A stretch of DNA of 64,000 nucleotides from Crambe crambe (taxonomy: Eukaryota > Porifera > Demospongiae > Poecilosclerida > Crambeidae): assembly GCA_963924555.1 (NCBI GenBank), contig OZ004592.1, positions 6,944,001-7,008,000 on the forward strand, in the 5' to 3' direction. Below are positions 10,601 to 21,200 of this stretch, piece by piece. The translations under genes were made by a program, and so were the position numbers. Under the pieces are notes generated by a model. That model had not been told where the DNA came from, searched no databases, and saw nothing but the letters and a program-made list of their open reading frames with translations. Position 1 is the stretch's first letter, and each line of letters begins with the position of its first letter.

Positions 10601-13432
10601 GTAAGATGTTCTTGAATCTATTTAAAGGTTTGTTCTGTGGTTCTTTCCCGACATTGGTAGTGTGGTCATCTTCTCCAGTGGCCAGAGTCTAAATGAAGAT
10701 AACATCTGTTTTATCATACACTCATACACTGTTTACAAAAAACAAAATACAATAGTCTTTACAGCACAGGACTTGTTGGTATGGATACCTGGAACTGAGC
10801 GATGAAGCCAGCGTTGCTTGAAGTGTGCATTTTAGCAACATACTCCCCAAATTCTTCCACCTTAATGGGCTTGCTTTTCAAAGTTGTCTTGTCAGTTTCC
10901 TCCAGTATTTCCCCCTCCTCCTCCGTCACCACTAAGGTAACATGACCCTCCACACTGCCAGCTGGATTGCTCAACTTAAATGAATACCTTCACAAAAAAG
11001 GGGATGTCTAATTTGGCACGAGGTCTAGATCAATAATTGATTAACCACCTTCCGGCATGTTTCTTCTCAACACACACAAAGAACAAGGAGCCATCTCTCC
11101 CAATCTCAGTGGCGTAGTCTGCCTCCACTGGTCGTCCATCGAAGGTCCAAGTGAGTGTTGGAGAAGGTGTCCCTGTAGAAGCCACTCTGAGGGTCACCTG
11201 TTTCCCCTCGCACACCACCTCCCTCTCCTTCAGGTCAACTACTTCAGGTTTAATGACTATAGGTCAAACATTATTACAGGTCAATGATTATCACAACAGG
11301 ACAAGTAGTTTCCTCCTTACATTCCTCACTACCAACACCTTCTGGGATGACCAATGGAATGTCTTTCTGTTCGGTCTCTATGTAAATACCAATATCAATG
11401 TCGTCAAAAGTCTCATCTCTATGAGGCACTGTTGTCAGATCCACTGTGTCCCCAGCCCCCTTGTCATCTGACAGGCTCCCATTTTCAAAGGTGATGTAAG
11501 TGTCCTGGGTCTCGAATCGAACAATTTTCCCATCCACTTCAACTCCATTTGAGTCCTTCACAAAACCTCGTCTCCTGCAGGTGACATCAAAGATGGAACA
11601 AAACATAATATCAACTACAAAATTGTTTATTCAGTTTAGTCTGCCGATTACTTTACACTCTAAAACAATGTTTTTCTAACTACTCATGCTACATCAATCA
11701 ATGCACACTTTTGTAGTACGCGATACTTGACCTTACAGATGACCACGGTACTCATTACTACACTCTGTTACTAATTAAGTGTGGCACTGTTTTCACTGAG
11801 GAAGTGAAGGATGACTAACATGGAGAGGGTATCACAATGCTTACCTTATTAGCAGCACCACTAGGACAGCAACTATGCACACTATCAGGACCACTATGAT
11901 CACCACGGTCACCACAACAGGCACCAGCACATTGGACTGCTTAGGTGCAGTGGTGGGGTCAACTTGTGTGGTGGGTCGTGTGGAGGCATGGAGAATGACG
12001 GGTGGACCTCTCCCCACTGCACTCAGAACAGTCACAGTGAAGGTGTAGTTGGTCAGTGGTTGGAGGGAGGTGATGGTTGTGATGGTTTCAGTTGGTCCTT
12101 TAGTCACACTTCTCACCAGAGTCCCACCAGTCATGACCTCTATCTCCACTCCAGTCCTAGGTCTGGAACCATCAGACTGATATCTCCAACTGAGGGAGAT
12201 GGCACTCTCTGAGGCAGAGGTGATCACAAGTCCTGTCACTGCCTCTGGTAAGACTAAACAAAGTAATGATCATTTCCTTTCAAACTCGGCGAGGAGTTAG
12301 TTAGTGACTCACAGAGAACAGTGAGGTTGAGGGAAGTGGATCCTATGATATTGCTTGCACTGCAAGTGTACACTCCTCCATGTTGTGTCGTGGCCTCACG
12401 TACCATCAGTTCTGACCTGTTGCCAGTGGTGACTATCCTGACTCCGCCCTCCTCTGTGACAAGGACACCATTGAGGAGCCATGTTATATTGGGGACAGGT
12501 ACTCCTGTCCACAGGCAGGACAGGGTCAGGGGACTCCCCGGGTCCAAGTGTTGTAGAGACACATCCTCAGATATGACATTGGGCACATCTTGATGGATGG
12601 AGGAGGGAGAGAGCACCGTTATGTGTGGCCATGGACACTTACTTCAGATAGACTCACATTGCACTATGATTGTGATGGTAGCAGAAACTGTTTCATTTCT
12701 AGTTGACCTCAGCACACAGCAATACTCCCCTGCCTGGCTCCTGTTGTTGATGTTTCGTATACTCAGAGAATTAAACCTTGTTATTTGACTTCCATCAGGA
12801 CCAAACCAGCCAAATGAAGCTCTAAGTTCTGATGGGTTATCATCATCACATCGTATGCTCCCAGTGTCATTATTTTCATCCACCACCAGTGGTGATGCTC
12901 TATTGAAGGTAGGAGGGATGAAAGCTGTGGGAGGGGGAATGGTCATGTAAATTGGGAATCTATAACACATCTCCTCACCTGAAGATACAATTTCAATGTC
13001 TGTGAGCCTTTGTATATCTATAACTTCACATTCCAATTCATAAGCATTTGACTGACCATCCATGAAGAGGGTCATGGGGTTCAGCAGTACCAACACTCCA
13101 TTCACCACCTCCACTCCAGGAGCACTTGTATCATCACTGACAAATACTCCTTTTACTGTCCATGTTATGGTGTTATGGGATACACCATCATAGAGACATT
13201 GAAAACAGAGATGACTGATGCTCCTGTTCACAAGCAGTCTTTGTCTTGATTGTGTGATGTTGAATGTTTCACTGCAGTCTTGTGCTGCACCACCTATACA
13301 TCCATCATCACATACAGAGAAGAATCAGCTACTCGACTATTTTCTTTGGAATAGCTAGCTAAATAAAGTCTAACCATGTACAGTGAGTGTAATGAACACT
13401 GCTAGTAGCAACCCCCCGACTGACTCGGCCAT
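7663..13432 (-). CDS. Receptor-type protein tyrosine phosphatase, Ig3-FN3-TM-Ig-D1-D2
   Basis: A membrane phosphotyrosine phosphatase of roughly 1,150 residues. Exon 1 (13375-13432) encodes the signal peptide MAESVGGLLLAVFITLTVHG. Three Ig domains and one FN3 follow, then a TM helix (VLVPVVVTVVIIVVLIVCIV, about 11841-11930). After the TM comes an acidic linker (exon about 11320-11580) and an I-set Ig domain (exons about 11045-11262 and 10760-10984), with TPSPTLTWTFDGRPV and GRYSFKLSNPAGS. A juxtamembrane-type segment follows (KPIKVEEFGEYVAKMH). D1 has KNILPY, YINASPIQ, the WPD loop (FTSWPDHGVPEY) and the intact signature HCSAGVGRTGT, so it should be active. D2 keeps the fold (DFWKLVSDQECGVVVML) but reads HGRDTVSRVGVF at the signature, with glycine in place of the catalytic cysteine, and NWTPQD at the WPD loop, so it is a pseudophosphatase. 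It ends SVYANFK. The ectodomain is shared with copies A-C downstream. Confidence 0.88.
8958..9035. repeat. Direct duplication of a splice-acceptor segment
   Basis: The sequence ATAAAGACATACTGGTCCTG continuing TATACATGCATGTTACAT (start of the DQYVFIHDAVLE exon and its acceptor on the minus strand) is repeated at once as ATAAAGACGTACTGGTCCTG with TATACAGGCATGTTGCAT. It directly abuts the MITE beginning at 9041. Confidence 0.75.
9041..9534. mobile_element. MITE, long form with a nested insertion, in an RPTP intron
   Basis: The ends ATGGGCGGCGGAA and (reverse complement) ATGGGTGGCAGAAGC match those of the element at 4925. The two align up to the word GATATTTGAA near 9235 and resume at AAAGGTCTTTCAGTGC near 9458. 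The roughly 220 bp between are absent from the short copy, so this copy holds an inserted segment, or the short copy has lost it. It lies in the intron between the D1 signature exon and the D1 C-terminal exon. Confidence 0.7.
9955..10070. repeat. Short tandem repeat in an RPTP intron
   Basis: Three imperfect units contain ACTCATACACTATCC followed by CATGCAGT..ATTAACT, about 30-40 bp each. Intronic, between two D1 exons. Confidence 0.6.
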
Positions 13433-13467
13433 AACTCCAGAACTAGCTTAATGCACCCCTCCATATA
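13433..13467. promoter_or_regulatory. Possible shared promoter, RPTP / NHLRC2-like gene
   Basis: Only 35 bp separate the RPTP start codon from the first ATG of the divergent NHLRC2-like frame. If both are expressed, their 5' UTRs and promoters must overlap. No specific element can be identified. Confidence 0.3.
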
Positions 13468-14141
13468 ATGCAGTCTATTAAAAGACGACCTTTTACCTAC
13501 TTATTATCTTTATCCCAGTATCAGATTAATTTTCCTACTGGAAATGGAACCACCTTTAAAAGGTTGGCAGGGAAGAAAGCTGACCTCATTTCCTATGATC
13601 CTCTTCCTGTACCAGCTGAAGGAAAAGTGGAGCTCCAGATAGCTATTGCCCCACCCCCTTCCTGTCACTGGACCGAAGGTGCACCCAGTGCATGGCAAGT
13701 GCTGCTACCTGCAGATGGTATGTAAAGCCCTCCATCTTGTGCAGGGACAATCATTCCTAACCATTTTATTCTCTCAGTTCAAGGGGCTGCTCCATATTAT
13801 TTGGTAAAGGGTCAGCAATTGAAGAAACTCTTCAGTGAAGTGGCTAAGCCTACCATATCCCTCACTACTGCATTGCAGGAAGGACAGTCATGTCAAATCC
13901 AGGTATGATACACATGATACACTATATCCAGGTATGATACACATACATTATTTATGTGCTTAATTGAAAGAACTGCTGGTGATTTTGTTCTGCACTGTGC
14001 CAGGTTGAAGCTGTTTTGTACTTTTGCGAGGAGTCAAACATCTGTCACATGCGTGATGTTGTCCTCACCATCCCATTGGTCCAAAGCAAGTCATGTGCTC
14101 ATAGTGTGAGAAAATCATTCCATTATTCACCACAACTTTAG
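13468..14141 (+). CDS. NHLRC2 C-terminal domain, orphan or truncated gene
   Basis: Three exons with good splice sites (13468-13717, 13778-13902, 14004-14141) encode about 170 residues matching the C-terminal beta domain of NHLRC2. WTEGAPSAWQVL corresponds to the vertebrate LTEEAPSCW region, KPTISL to QPTISL, and VEAVLYFCEESNICHM to the VFLYYCSADSSACMM region. The frame is open throughout, ending SFHYSPQL. The thioredoxin-like and NHL beta-propeller parts that make up most of NHLRC2 are absent: the RPTP start codon lies 35 bp upstream on the other strand. The first exon can start at ATG 13468, or the true exon may start at the acceptor at 13518 with its upstream exons lost. It may be a relic cut off by the RPTP expansion, or a small domain-only gene. 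Confidence 0.65.
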
Positions 14142-14308
14142 TAGCAAAAAATCATTAAAATTTAATGATAGCATAACTCTGAATTGAAATCATATAGTGT
14201 GTATCAGTTTGTTAAATAACTCAATGTTGATACAACTTTTATCAACTCTTGGCAGTTGTAAGTCTCTGCCACCACTCCCCATACACATAATTATCTTCTC
14301 CAATGTTT

Positions 14309-14530
14309 CTAAAGGGTCTTTCCACTCACCCTCCAACGGTAGTTCAGTTTTGTAGCCAAAAGTGTGTATGGCTGGCTCTTGGTAGCTAAGTAACTGTTAC
14401 TTAATGACCGGTAGTAGGTGTAACTGTCGACAGAATTGACATTAAATACATCGGTAGTGTACATAGAGTCATTCAAAGTTTGGGGGCGTCCAATGTTATA
14501 TGAGAGGCCAGTCCAAGTCAGTTGGGTCAT
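14309..14530 (-). CDS. Hypothetical short exon, not recognised
   Basis: A 73-codon frame rich in Tyr, Ser and Thr (MTQLTWTGLSYNIG ... RSLSNSYLATKSQPYTLLA) is preceded by a plausible acceptor (TTTTAGCTCTGCAG, minus strand). No upstream exon can be assigned. The composition resembles short cilia-associated proteins, but I see no defining motif. It may be chance. Confidence 0.2.
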   Translation of the reverse strand: MTQLTWTGLSYNIGRPQTLNDSMYTTDVFNVNSVDSYTYYRSLSNSYLATKSQPYTLLATKLNYRWRVSGKTL

Positions 14531-14788
14531 ATCAGCCTGCAGAGCTAAAATTAAAATACTGGATCACTGGATGTGTGAAGAGACTTTATTTACTGTGAGA
14601 ATTCTGCCTGTTACAATTATAACTGCACCAGTAGTCAAGTGAGTTAGTATTAATTAAACTAATAATTTTGAATGAACCATTGTCAGCTGTTAGAGCTGTT
14701 AAATCATACAGCTAGTTACCGCCCTGGTTTGTCATGAATGCAGTTTATTAGCTCCACCTCTTAGTACTCACCAGCAATTAAACCACAA

Positions 14789-16631
14789 ATGGCGCCTGAA
14801 GAATGTTTATTTTTCATTCTCCACATTCCAGAGATGCCAGGCATTAAACGTGCACGTCCCAAATCATCCTATTTTAGCGGCACATCCTTGGACTTGTCCT
14901 GGACCTTTAGCAGATCTAAAAGTGTCAGCAGACAGAGGGAAAGATCTAAATCTATCGAGTTGTTGGCTAGTCCGCAGCTCGACTCCAGCAGGCGTGCACA
15001 GAGTTCCAGAGACATTTCCAGCGACTACGAAAGGGAGCAAATTGAGCTGAACAAGCTGCAGATCGAGAGAGAGCTAGAGCTGAAGGTGCAATCTCTAGGC
15101 AACCTACTAGACAAGGACCCCAAGAAATACAAAGAAGTAACAGTTCCAGTCACAATAAAGTTCTCAGTCTACGAAGACTCTGACAAGAAGCAAAGCAGGA
15201 TGGCTCGTTCCAGGTCACCCAGTTCTTCCTTCAGCAACACAGAGCTGCTAGACCAGACCTTGATCAACATTAGAAAAAAACTGGTAAGCAGACGAATAAG
15301 TATTTTGACTAGCAAGTCTTGCATGTTGGGATGGAGCTGCAAGAGCTCAGGAGGTGTTTTGACGGTAGTGAAGCTGTGTAAACTTTCCCTCAGGTTAAAT
15401 ATACAACCATTGAGTCTGTGTCTTGCACACACAATGACCCAATTGGCAGAGAATTAATTTTGGGAGAAAATAACCATGCAGTCTAGCTGGCTTGATCAAG
15501 TGCATGCATCATCTCTTCATTCTTTGCCTCCAGAATGAACTCAGTAACGATAGGGTTGAGATGGAGAGCAAGATGGATGAACTGATCACTGGTATCAAAA
15601 GTGTTCATCTCCACTGCCAAAACTATGCCAAGGCCCACTCACCTCCCGTCTCCCAGATGCTGGCCATTCGAAGAGTCCATAGTTCACATGCTCGCAGTAA
15701 GAGATCAGTCAACATGAGTCCCACTGGCCGTGGGCACAATCTGAGTCCCACTGGCCGTGGATACAATGTTAATGAGACTTCTTCTCCAGACTATTTCATT
15801 GAGAGTCCCGATCTGAGCCAAGAAACCAACAGCACACTCTCTGCCTCTTCCCAGGGCAGTGGGAGTGGTAGCCTCCAAATGCGCAATCGTAGCAAATCGA
15901 GTGCAGCTAGTTTTGAATCCAAGATCTGTAAACCACTGACCTTTATCAGTAGTCCAGTGCTTGGTGCAGGTGGTGAGGGTAGTGCCAGTCAGGAAGACGT
16001 GTGGATGCCAAGTGGAGCCATTCCCGAACTTCCAGAATCACCCCGGCTCTCAATCTCCAGCAACTCAATAACAAACAGCTCGTCTTCGCTACAGAATTGT
16101 GCCGAACACACAGCAGTTCCATCAAACTTGTACAGACGCAGCTACTCCACCACGACTCCTCCCCTCTCAATCTCTTCCTTCAATGACCCATCCATAATCA
16201 CATCAACGCCCAACGTCAGTACCCATCAGAGTCCTCCCAACCATTACTTCCACACCATGCCCGCCCCTTCCCATCATCGCAGTTCCCTTCCGGAGAGTAT
16301 TTTAAGAGCCATAATTCACGAGGACCAGGTAGACAACTCAAATTGCAGTGATAACTTCTCCTGTACAGACGAGGGTTCTCCCAAATCCGCAGGAAATGGT
16401 AACACTATCGTGAGAAGAAGTTCGCTGACCGGTCAGTTGGAACTTGACCGCAATCCACGCTTGTCCAATGGCAAGCTCTATCCTCAAAAGGAATTAAAGA
16501 GGAACACAAGTTCTAGTAGCTGGAATGCACCAATGGGGAACAATCAAGATTTCAAAGTGCTGAATAAAGGGGTCAGAAAGTCCACCAGGAAAAGGAAAGT
16601 GATTCTGCCCAGTATTGAAACAACAGTGTAA
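14789..16631 (+). CDS. Ser-rich coiled-coil protein, unrecognised
   Basis: Two exons (14789-15283 and 15534-16631; donor CTG/GTAAGC, acceptor CTCCAG) encode about 530 residues. The start may be the first ATG (MAPEECLFF) or the ATG at 14834 (MPGIKRARPKSSYFSG), since an acceptor-like TTCCAG precedes the latter. Residues of about 70-105 (EREQIELNKLQIERELELK) and 150-195 (DRVEMESKMDELITGIKSV) are predicted coiled coils by heptad pattern, and the second spans the intron. The remainder is low-complexity, rich in Ser, Pro and Asn, with a short internal repeat (MSPTGRGHNLSPTGRGYN). The C-terminus is basic (RKSTRKRKVILP), possibly a nuclear signal. The overall plan recalls chromosome or centrosome scaffold proteins, but no family motif is visible and I assign no function. 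A poly(A) signal AATAAA lies at about 16883. Confidence 0.6.
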
Positions 16632-16677
16632 CAAGTTGAAACAACAGTGTAACAAGTTGAAACAACAGTGTAACAAG
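16615..16677 (+). repeat. 21-bp triplicate over a stop codon
   Basis: Three exact copies of TTGAAACAACAGTGTAACAAG. The first supplies the last coding residues and the TAA stop of the preceding gene, so each copy repeats the same in-frame stop. Confidence 0.9.
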
Positions 16678-18278
16678 AACACTCCCAGACCAACAAGTTC
16701 TGGAACACTCTTTCAGTCATCAGTGTCCATTAAAATATTTCTCAGCAGCTCTTATTGTGTCATTTTGTTTCAAAAACTCCATGCTTCTTTGCATGGCATT
16801 CACAACTTTTGTCAACTAATAATAATATGTTGCATTTTATATACTAGTTCATCTTGCGGTCTGTACACCTGCACTCTCCCACAATAAAGGAGCTGGTGTA
16901 ATTAATCACCAAAGCAAGAATTAGCATCCTTGTTGGCATTAGTTACAGTCACTATCTCCAGTATTTCCCCCAAACTAGGAATGGAACTTATTCCAACTTT
17001 ATGGCTTCCGGATAACTCTCTCTGTCTCTATGGGGTCTGTATGCACACATTAGGAAGTCATCTTCTCTCCTGCCTGGAGTTACCTCACTCGTACATCTCA
17101 ACTCGAACCAATGAGCATGCCTGATCAATGTGCATGCTGCATGCTAACCACATCCTGCACACTTCACATAAAGATTAGACCGCGTTAACATCATTAATTA
17201 CTCTGATCTGTTTATATATAACCACCACAATTAAAGATATTTAGAGAGGTCTAAGGTACTGTGCTGACACTTAAAAGCTCTTGGTATTTACCACTTTTAG
17301 CTTCAGTCTCAAATTTGTCTCGTATTCAGTTACAGTCCTACATAGCAAGGGTTTTCCAGGGTCCTTCATGTTTGGAGAAGTAATTTAGTAATGAGAATTG
17401 GTAATGATTCATTTGGACTAATTCAGTGTTTATGTGTTTGTGTCCTGCTGTGTGGGGGTTATTTGGTATCTTTAAACATATTGTCATAATAATTGTTCTT
17501 GGAATGAGTGCGTGATGGAACTAAAAACTGTGTAGTTGAGGTTCAATAATATCATGCTGTCACTCATAGGAAGTCTGAATTAATGGTATTTCCCAATCAG
17601 TGAAAATTAGTACATCTGTTTCCTTCAGCAATCTACCACATCTCTCCAAAATTCTCCCTTACTTCAGCTTATAGAGCCTGCTGGAGCCAAGTCCCAGCTT
17701 GCAATGTCTGGATGACATGATGCTTGTTGTAGTTGGACACCCCTATCATACCTCCTGCTTCTGCTCCTATAGGATATAGTTGAAAAATATTCTGAGACTT
17801 CAAAGTTAGGCCTAGGGCCTAGGGGCATGTGTGGGATGAAAGACGACTAAATGAATTGAATCACCAGCGCTTGCGGAAGGTCTAAATCAATTGCTACTCA
17901 TACAACTGCTTTGATTTCTTCTATTACCTGAAGGCTTCCGGAAGAGAATTTTGTTGATAGAGTTGGTGCTTCTCACTGCATGGTACCGTGAGGTTTAATG
18001 AGAGTCCCGACCTGATGCCCCATGGACCCTACCTATATACTAATCTCTTTTTAGTGCACACAGCTGCAAGGTACAGCCAGGCAGTCTCATAACCCACGCA
18101 CCCATACGATGTCATTATACACTCCAAGAGGATATTAACCTCCTGTTTGTACTGTACCTGAACACTAAAGATGTAACACTGACCGATTGCATCATAAATT
18201 ACATAATAATAAATCTGATTGAAAAATAAAAATAGTTAGAGATATTTTTCTACACATTGAGATTAATGACTGCACATT
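16678..18278. other. Gene-poor stretch
   Basis: Holds the 3' UTR of the Ser-rich gene (AATAAA near 16883) and the region downstream of iPGM. Only short chance frames are present, and no repeat family, RNA gene or homology was recognised. Confidence 0.5.
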
Positions 18279-21200
18279 CTAGGTCTTGAGCAGGAGAGAC
18301 TGTCCCGATATCTCACATGGGATATCCAAGCCCATCAGCTCCAGGACTGTTGGGGCCACGTCTGAGAGACCTGGGTCATGGCTGACCTCCCGGAACTTGT
18401 AAGAGAGAGAAGGAGGGTTGTGCATGCAGAAAGGAACTGGAACAACAAGAAAAAAGTGCAAGAGAGTGTAAAACAAGTTTTCACTGGAATGAGTGGGTGA
18501 GTACTCTTTGATAATCTCTGTGTGTGTGTGTGTGATATCTATAAAGCAACCTAAGTCAATATATTGAGTAATAACATGATTGTCGGTCCCAGGGTTCTGA
18601 GAATGTCCCAGGGTTCTGAGAATGCCTCAGGAATTTGCTGCAGTCAATTGACCACATCAAAGGGAATTGATTGGGGAAGGAAGAGATAGTGTGTGGACCA
18701 ACATGTATGCATCGCTTCCTCACCCTCCACTGTATTCAAACAGCAAACTAGCACAGCTACACAAGAAAAAATAAGGAAATCACCAAATCATTGCAGCAAG
18801 AGCTTTCCAGTTGACGGCTAAGGAGAGAGGGAGCGATGGACACAGTAAGTCACAGGATACCGGCCCATGGAGGTGTTAATTTCTTATTGGCTGAGGCAGT
18901 CTCTTGTTTGGTTGGACATTACAAACTTAATTTGACCAGATTACTTTGAGCTTCTTGTCTTTGTTGGCTTGATACTATTCCTCAGTGGGTAACCACATCA
19001 TTGCATTCTCAAGTCTAGACTGGATATTGATTCCAGAGCCAGCTTACATCTGCCTTGTTCATTTCAGCTCATTCAATTCCTTGCATGCCATAATTTCAGG
19101 TGATCTACTGAGTGTTATTGTAATGAATATTGATTGTTGGGCCAAGCAGATCAAATGAAATTCACGAGGCTGAGCAAGTATTCAGTATGTGAATTCTGAC
19201 AAAATATGACGTGTGAACACATGTGCTGTGCTGTTGTCAGTGCTGTGCATGATATTTGAACAACCTCGTACTGTGCTGCTGTGCATGACGTGCGAACAAC
19301 TTTATGTTGTGTATGATGTGACTCTAAATTGCAGGCTTGAAAACCAATGACTTCTCAAGGATCTACATTAATGTCTGGAATGGACTCTCACGAACAAGCT
19401 CTCATAGAAAATGTCACCAAATACTTCTCAATTGGGGGCATAAAGATGTGTGAGATGCCTGGACACTTATAAAAGGTGTTGAATGAAAGAAAAGAAATGC
19501 AATACTCCTTGTTATGCTGCACCGACAAACATGATACCATATGACTCAATTATTGCCCTGTGTGATGTCCAGCTCTACAGATATCAGAATGAAAGAAAAT
19601 GAACACCAACCAAACCTGAATGGAGGCTGTCTTCTTAAATGATACCTCAAGACCCAATGTGGAGGGGAAGTAAAGATGGTCGGTAGTGTAATTCTATACT
19701 GATTATTAGACCAAGCAGAAAATAGCCCCATGACACACCTTCCTCCAAGCCCCTAACAAGAATTAAAACTCCCATTATACAATTATATTCCAATTATGTG
19801 TTTACTTAACACACTGCACATTCAGGGCTTCACTCTTTTTACAACTTTTGCACAAACAGGAAAAAGTTGGATTCCATCGGTAGGTAGCGTACAATAGTCA
19901 GCAACTCCACAGGGACTAAAAACCAATTACTTCCAAAGAAATTGAGATAAATGAATTAATTTACAGATTAGTGAAGGAATGAGTGAGATACAGTCAGAAA
20001 AAATGCCGACTCAGCTACCTAGTAGGTAGGTGTTGAGGTGAAATAAAATATGAAAAATGAAGCAATCTTGCCAAGTGTAAATGAAATGAAGACGTGGTAC
20101 AAGAGGTTGAGTGGCCAAACATCATCTCATTAGCTGGTGATATCATTACAATTAAGCCCACTTGATCATTCTATCACTCACTTAGCTGTAACTCTTATGA
20201 TGTCTACCATGTCTACCGCCAAAGTACAAATTAGCTCATGTCCTATACACACCTCCTCTCCCTAATATAAATTCCCAGAAGAGGAGGCTTTTGGCCATTT
20301 TTGGCATAGCCTTCTGAGCCAGCATCACCCACCTCCAAAGCATCCTGACCACTCCCGCCATCAGAGTCTCCTGAGCCAAGCAGCTACAGCAGGCATCACC
20401 CACAGCAAAGCACCCCAACCACTCCCACCATCACTCTCCCGAGCCAAGCAGCTACAGCAGGCGTCACCCACAGCAAAGCACCCCGACCACTCCCACCATC
20501 AGAGTCTCTCGAGCCAAGCAGCTACAGCAGGCATCACCCACAGCAAAGCACCCCAACCACTCCCATCATCACTCTCCCGAGCCAAGCAGCTACAGCAGGC
20601 GTCACCCACAGCAAAGCACCCTGACCACTCCCACCATCACTCTCCTGAGCCAAGCAGCTACAGCAGGCATCACCCACAGCAAAGCACCCCGACCACTCCC
20701 ACCATCAGAGTCTCTCGAGCCAAGCAGCTACAGCAGGCGTAACCCACAGCAAAGCACCCCGACCACTCCCACCATCAGAGTCTCTCGAGCCAAGCAGCTA
20801 CAGCAGGCATCACCCACAGCAAAGCACTCTGACCACTCCCACCATCAGAATCTCCCAAGCCAGCAGATGACCCTCTAACCTTGTGATGATAAGCCAACAT
20901 TCCAAGGTCAGAAGAACATTCTGTCATCTTGTCTGTCCTTCATACCTCTGGGGCATACAGCCAGATAATTGCGTCATGAAAACACAACTAATAAGCATAG
21001 ATTCTTGACCATCACGATTATTGCTTACTTGTCTGTTTGGGGATTCCAAAAAACATATCAGGGGAAACCAAAGCCCGAGCTTCAGATCAAACGGTACAAG
21101 CCGATGCTTGGATCATTTGGGTGGAATAATCTAGATGAATATGTCTAATTACAACATTTTCTACTATGCATGACAAACTTTCATAACTTCACACAATGAT

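Noticed and set aside
16930-17124. 64-codon frame and others of similar size at 19546, 20236 and 21415
   Set aside because: No family resemblance, no splice context, expected by chance in non-coding DNA.
20290-20870. Regularly repeated units resembling a CRISPR array
   Set aside because: Units are contiguous 68-70 bp tandem copies with no unique spacers, in a eukaryotic intron.
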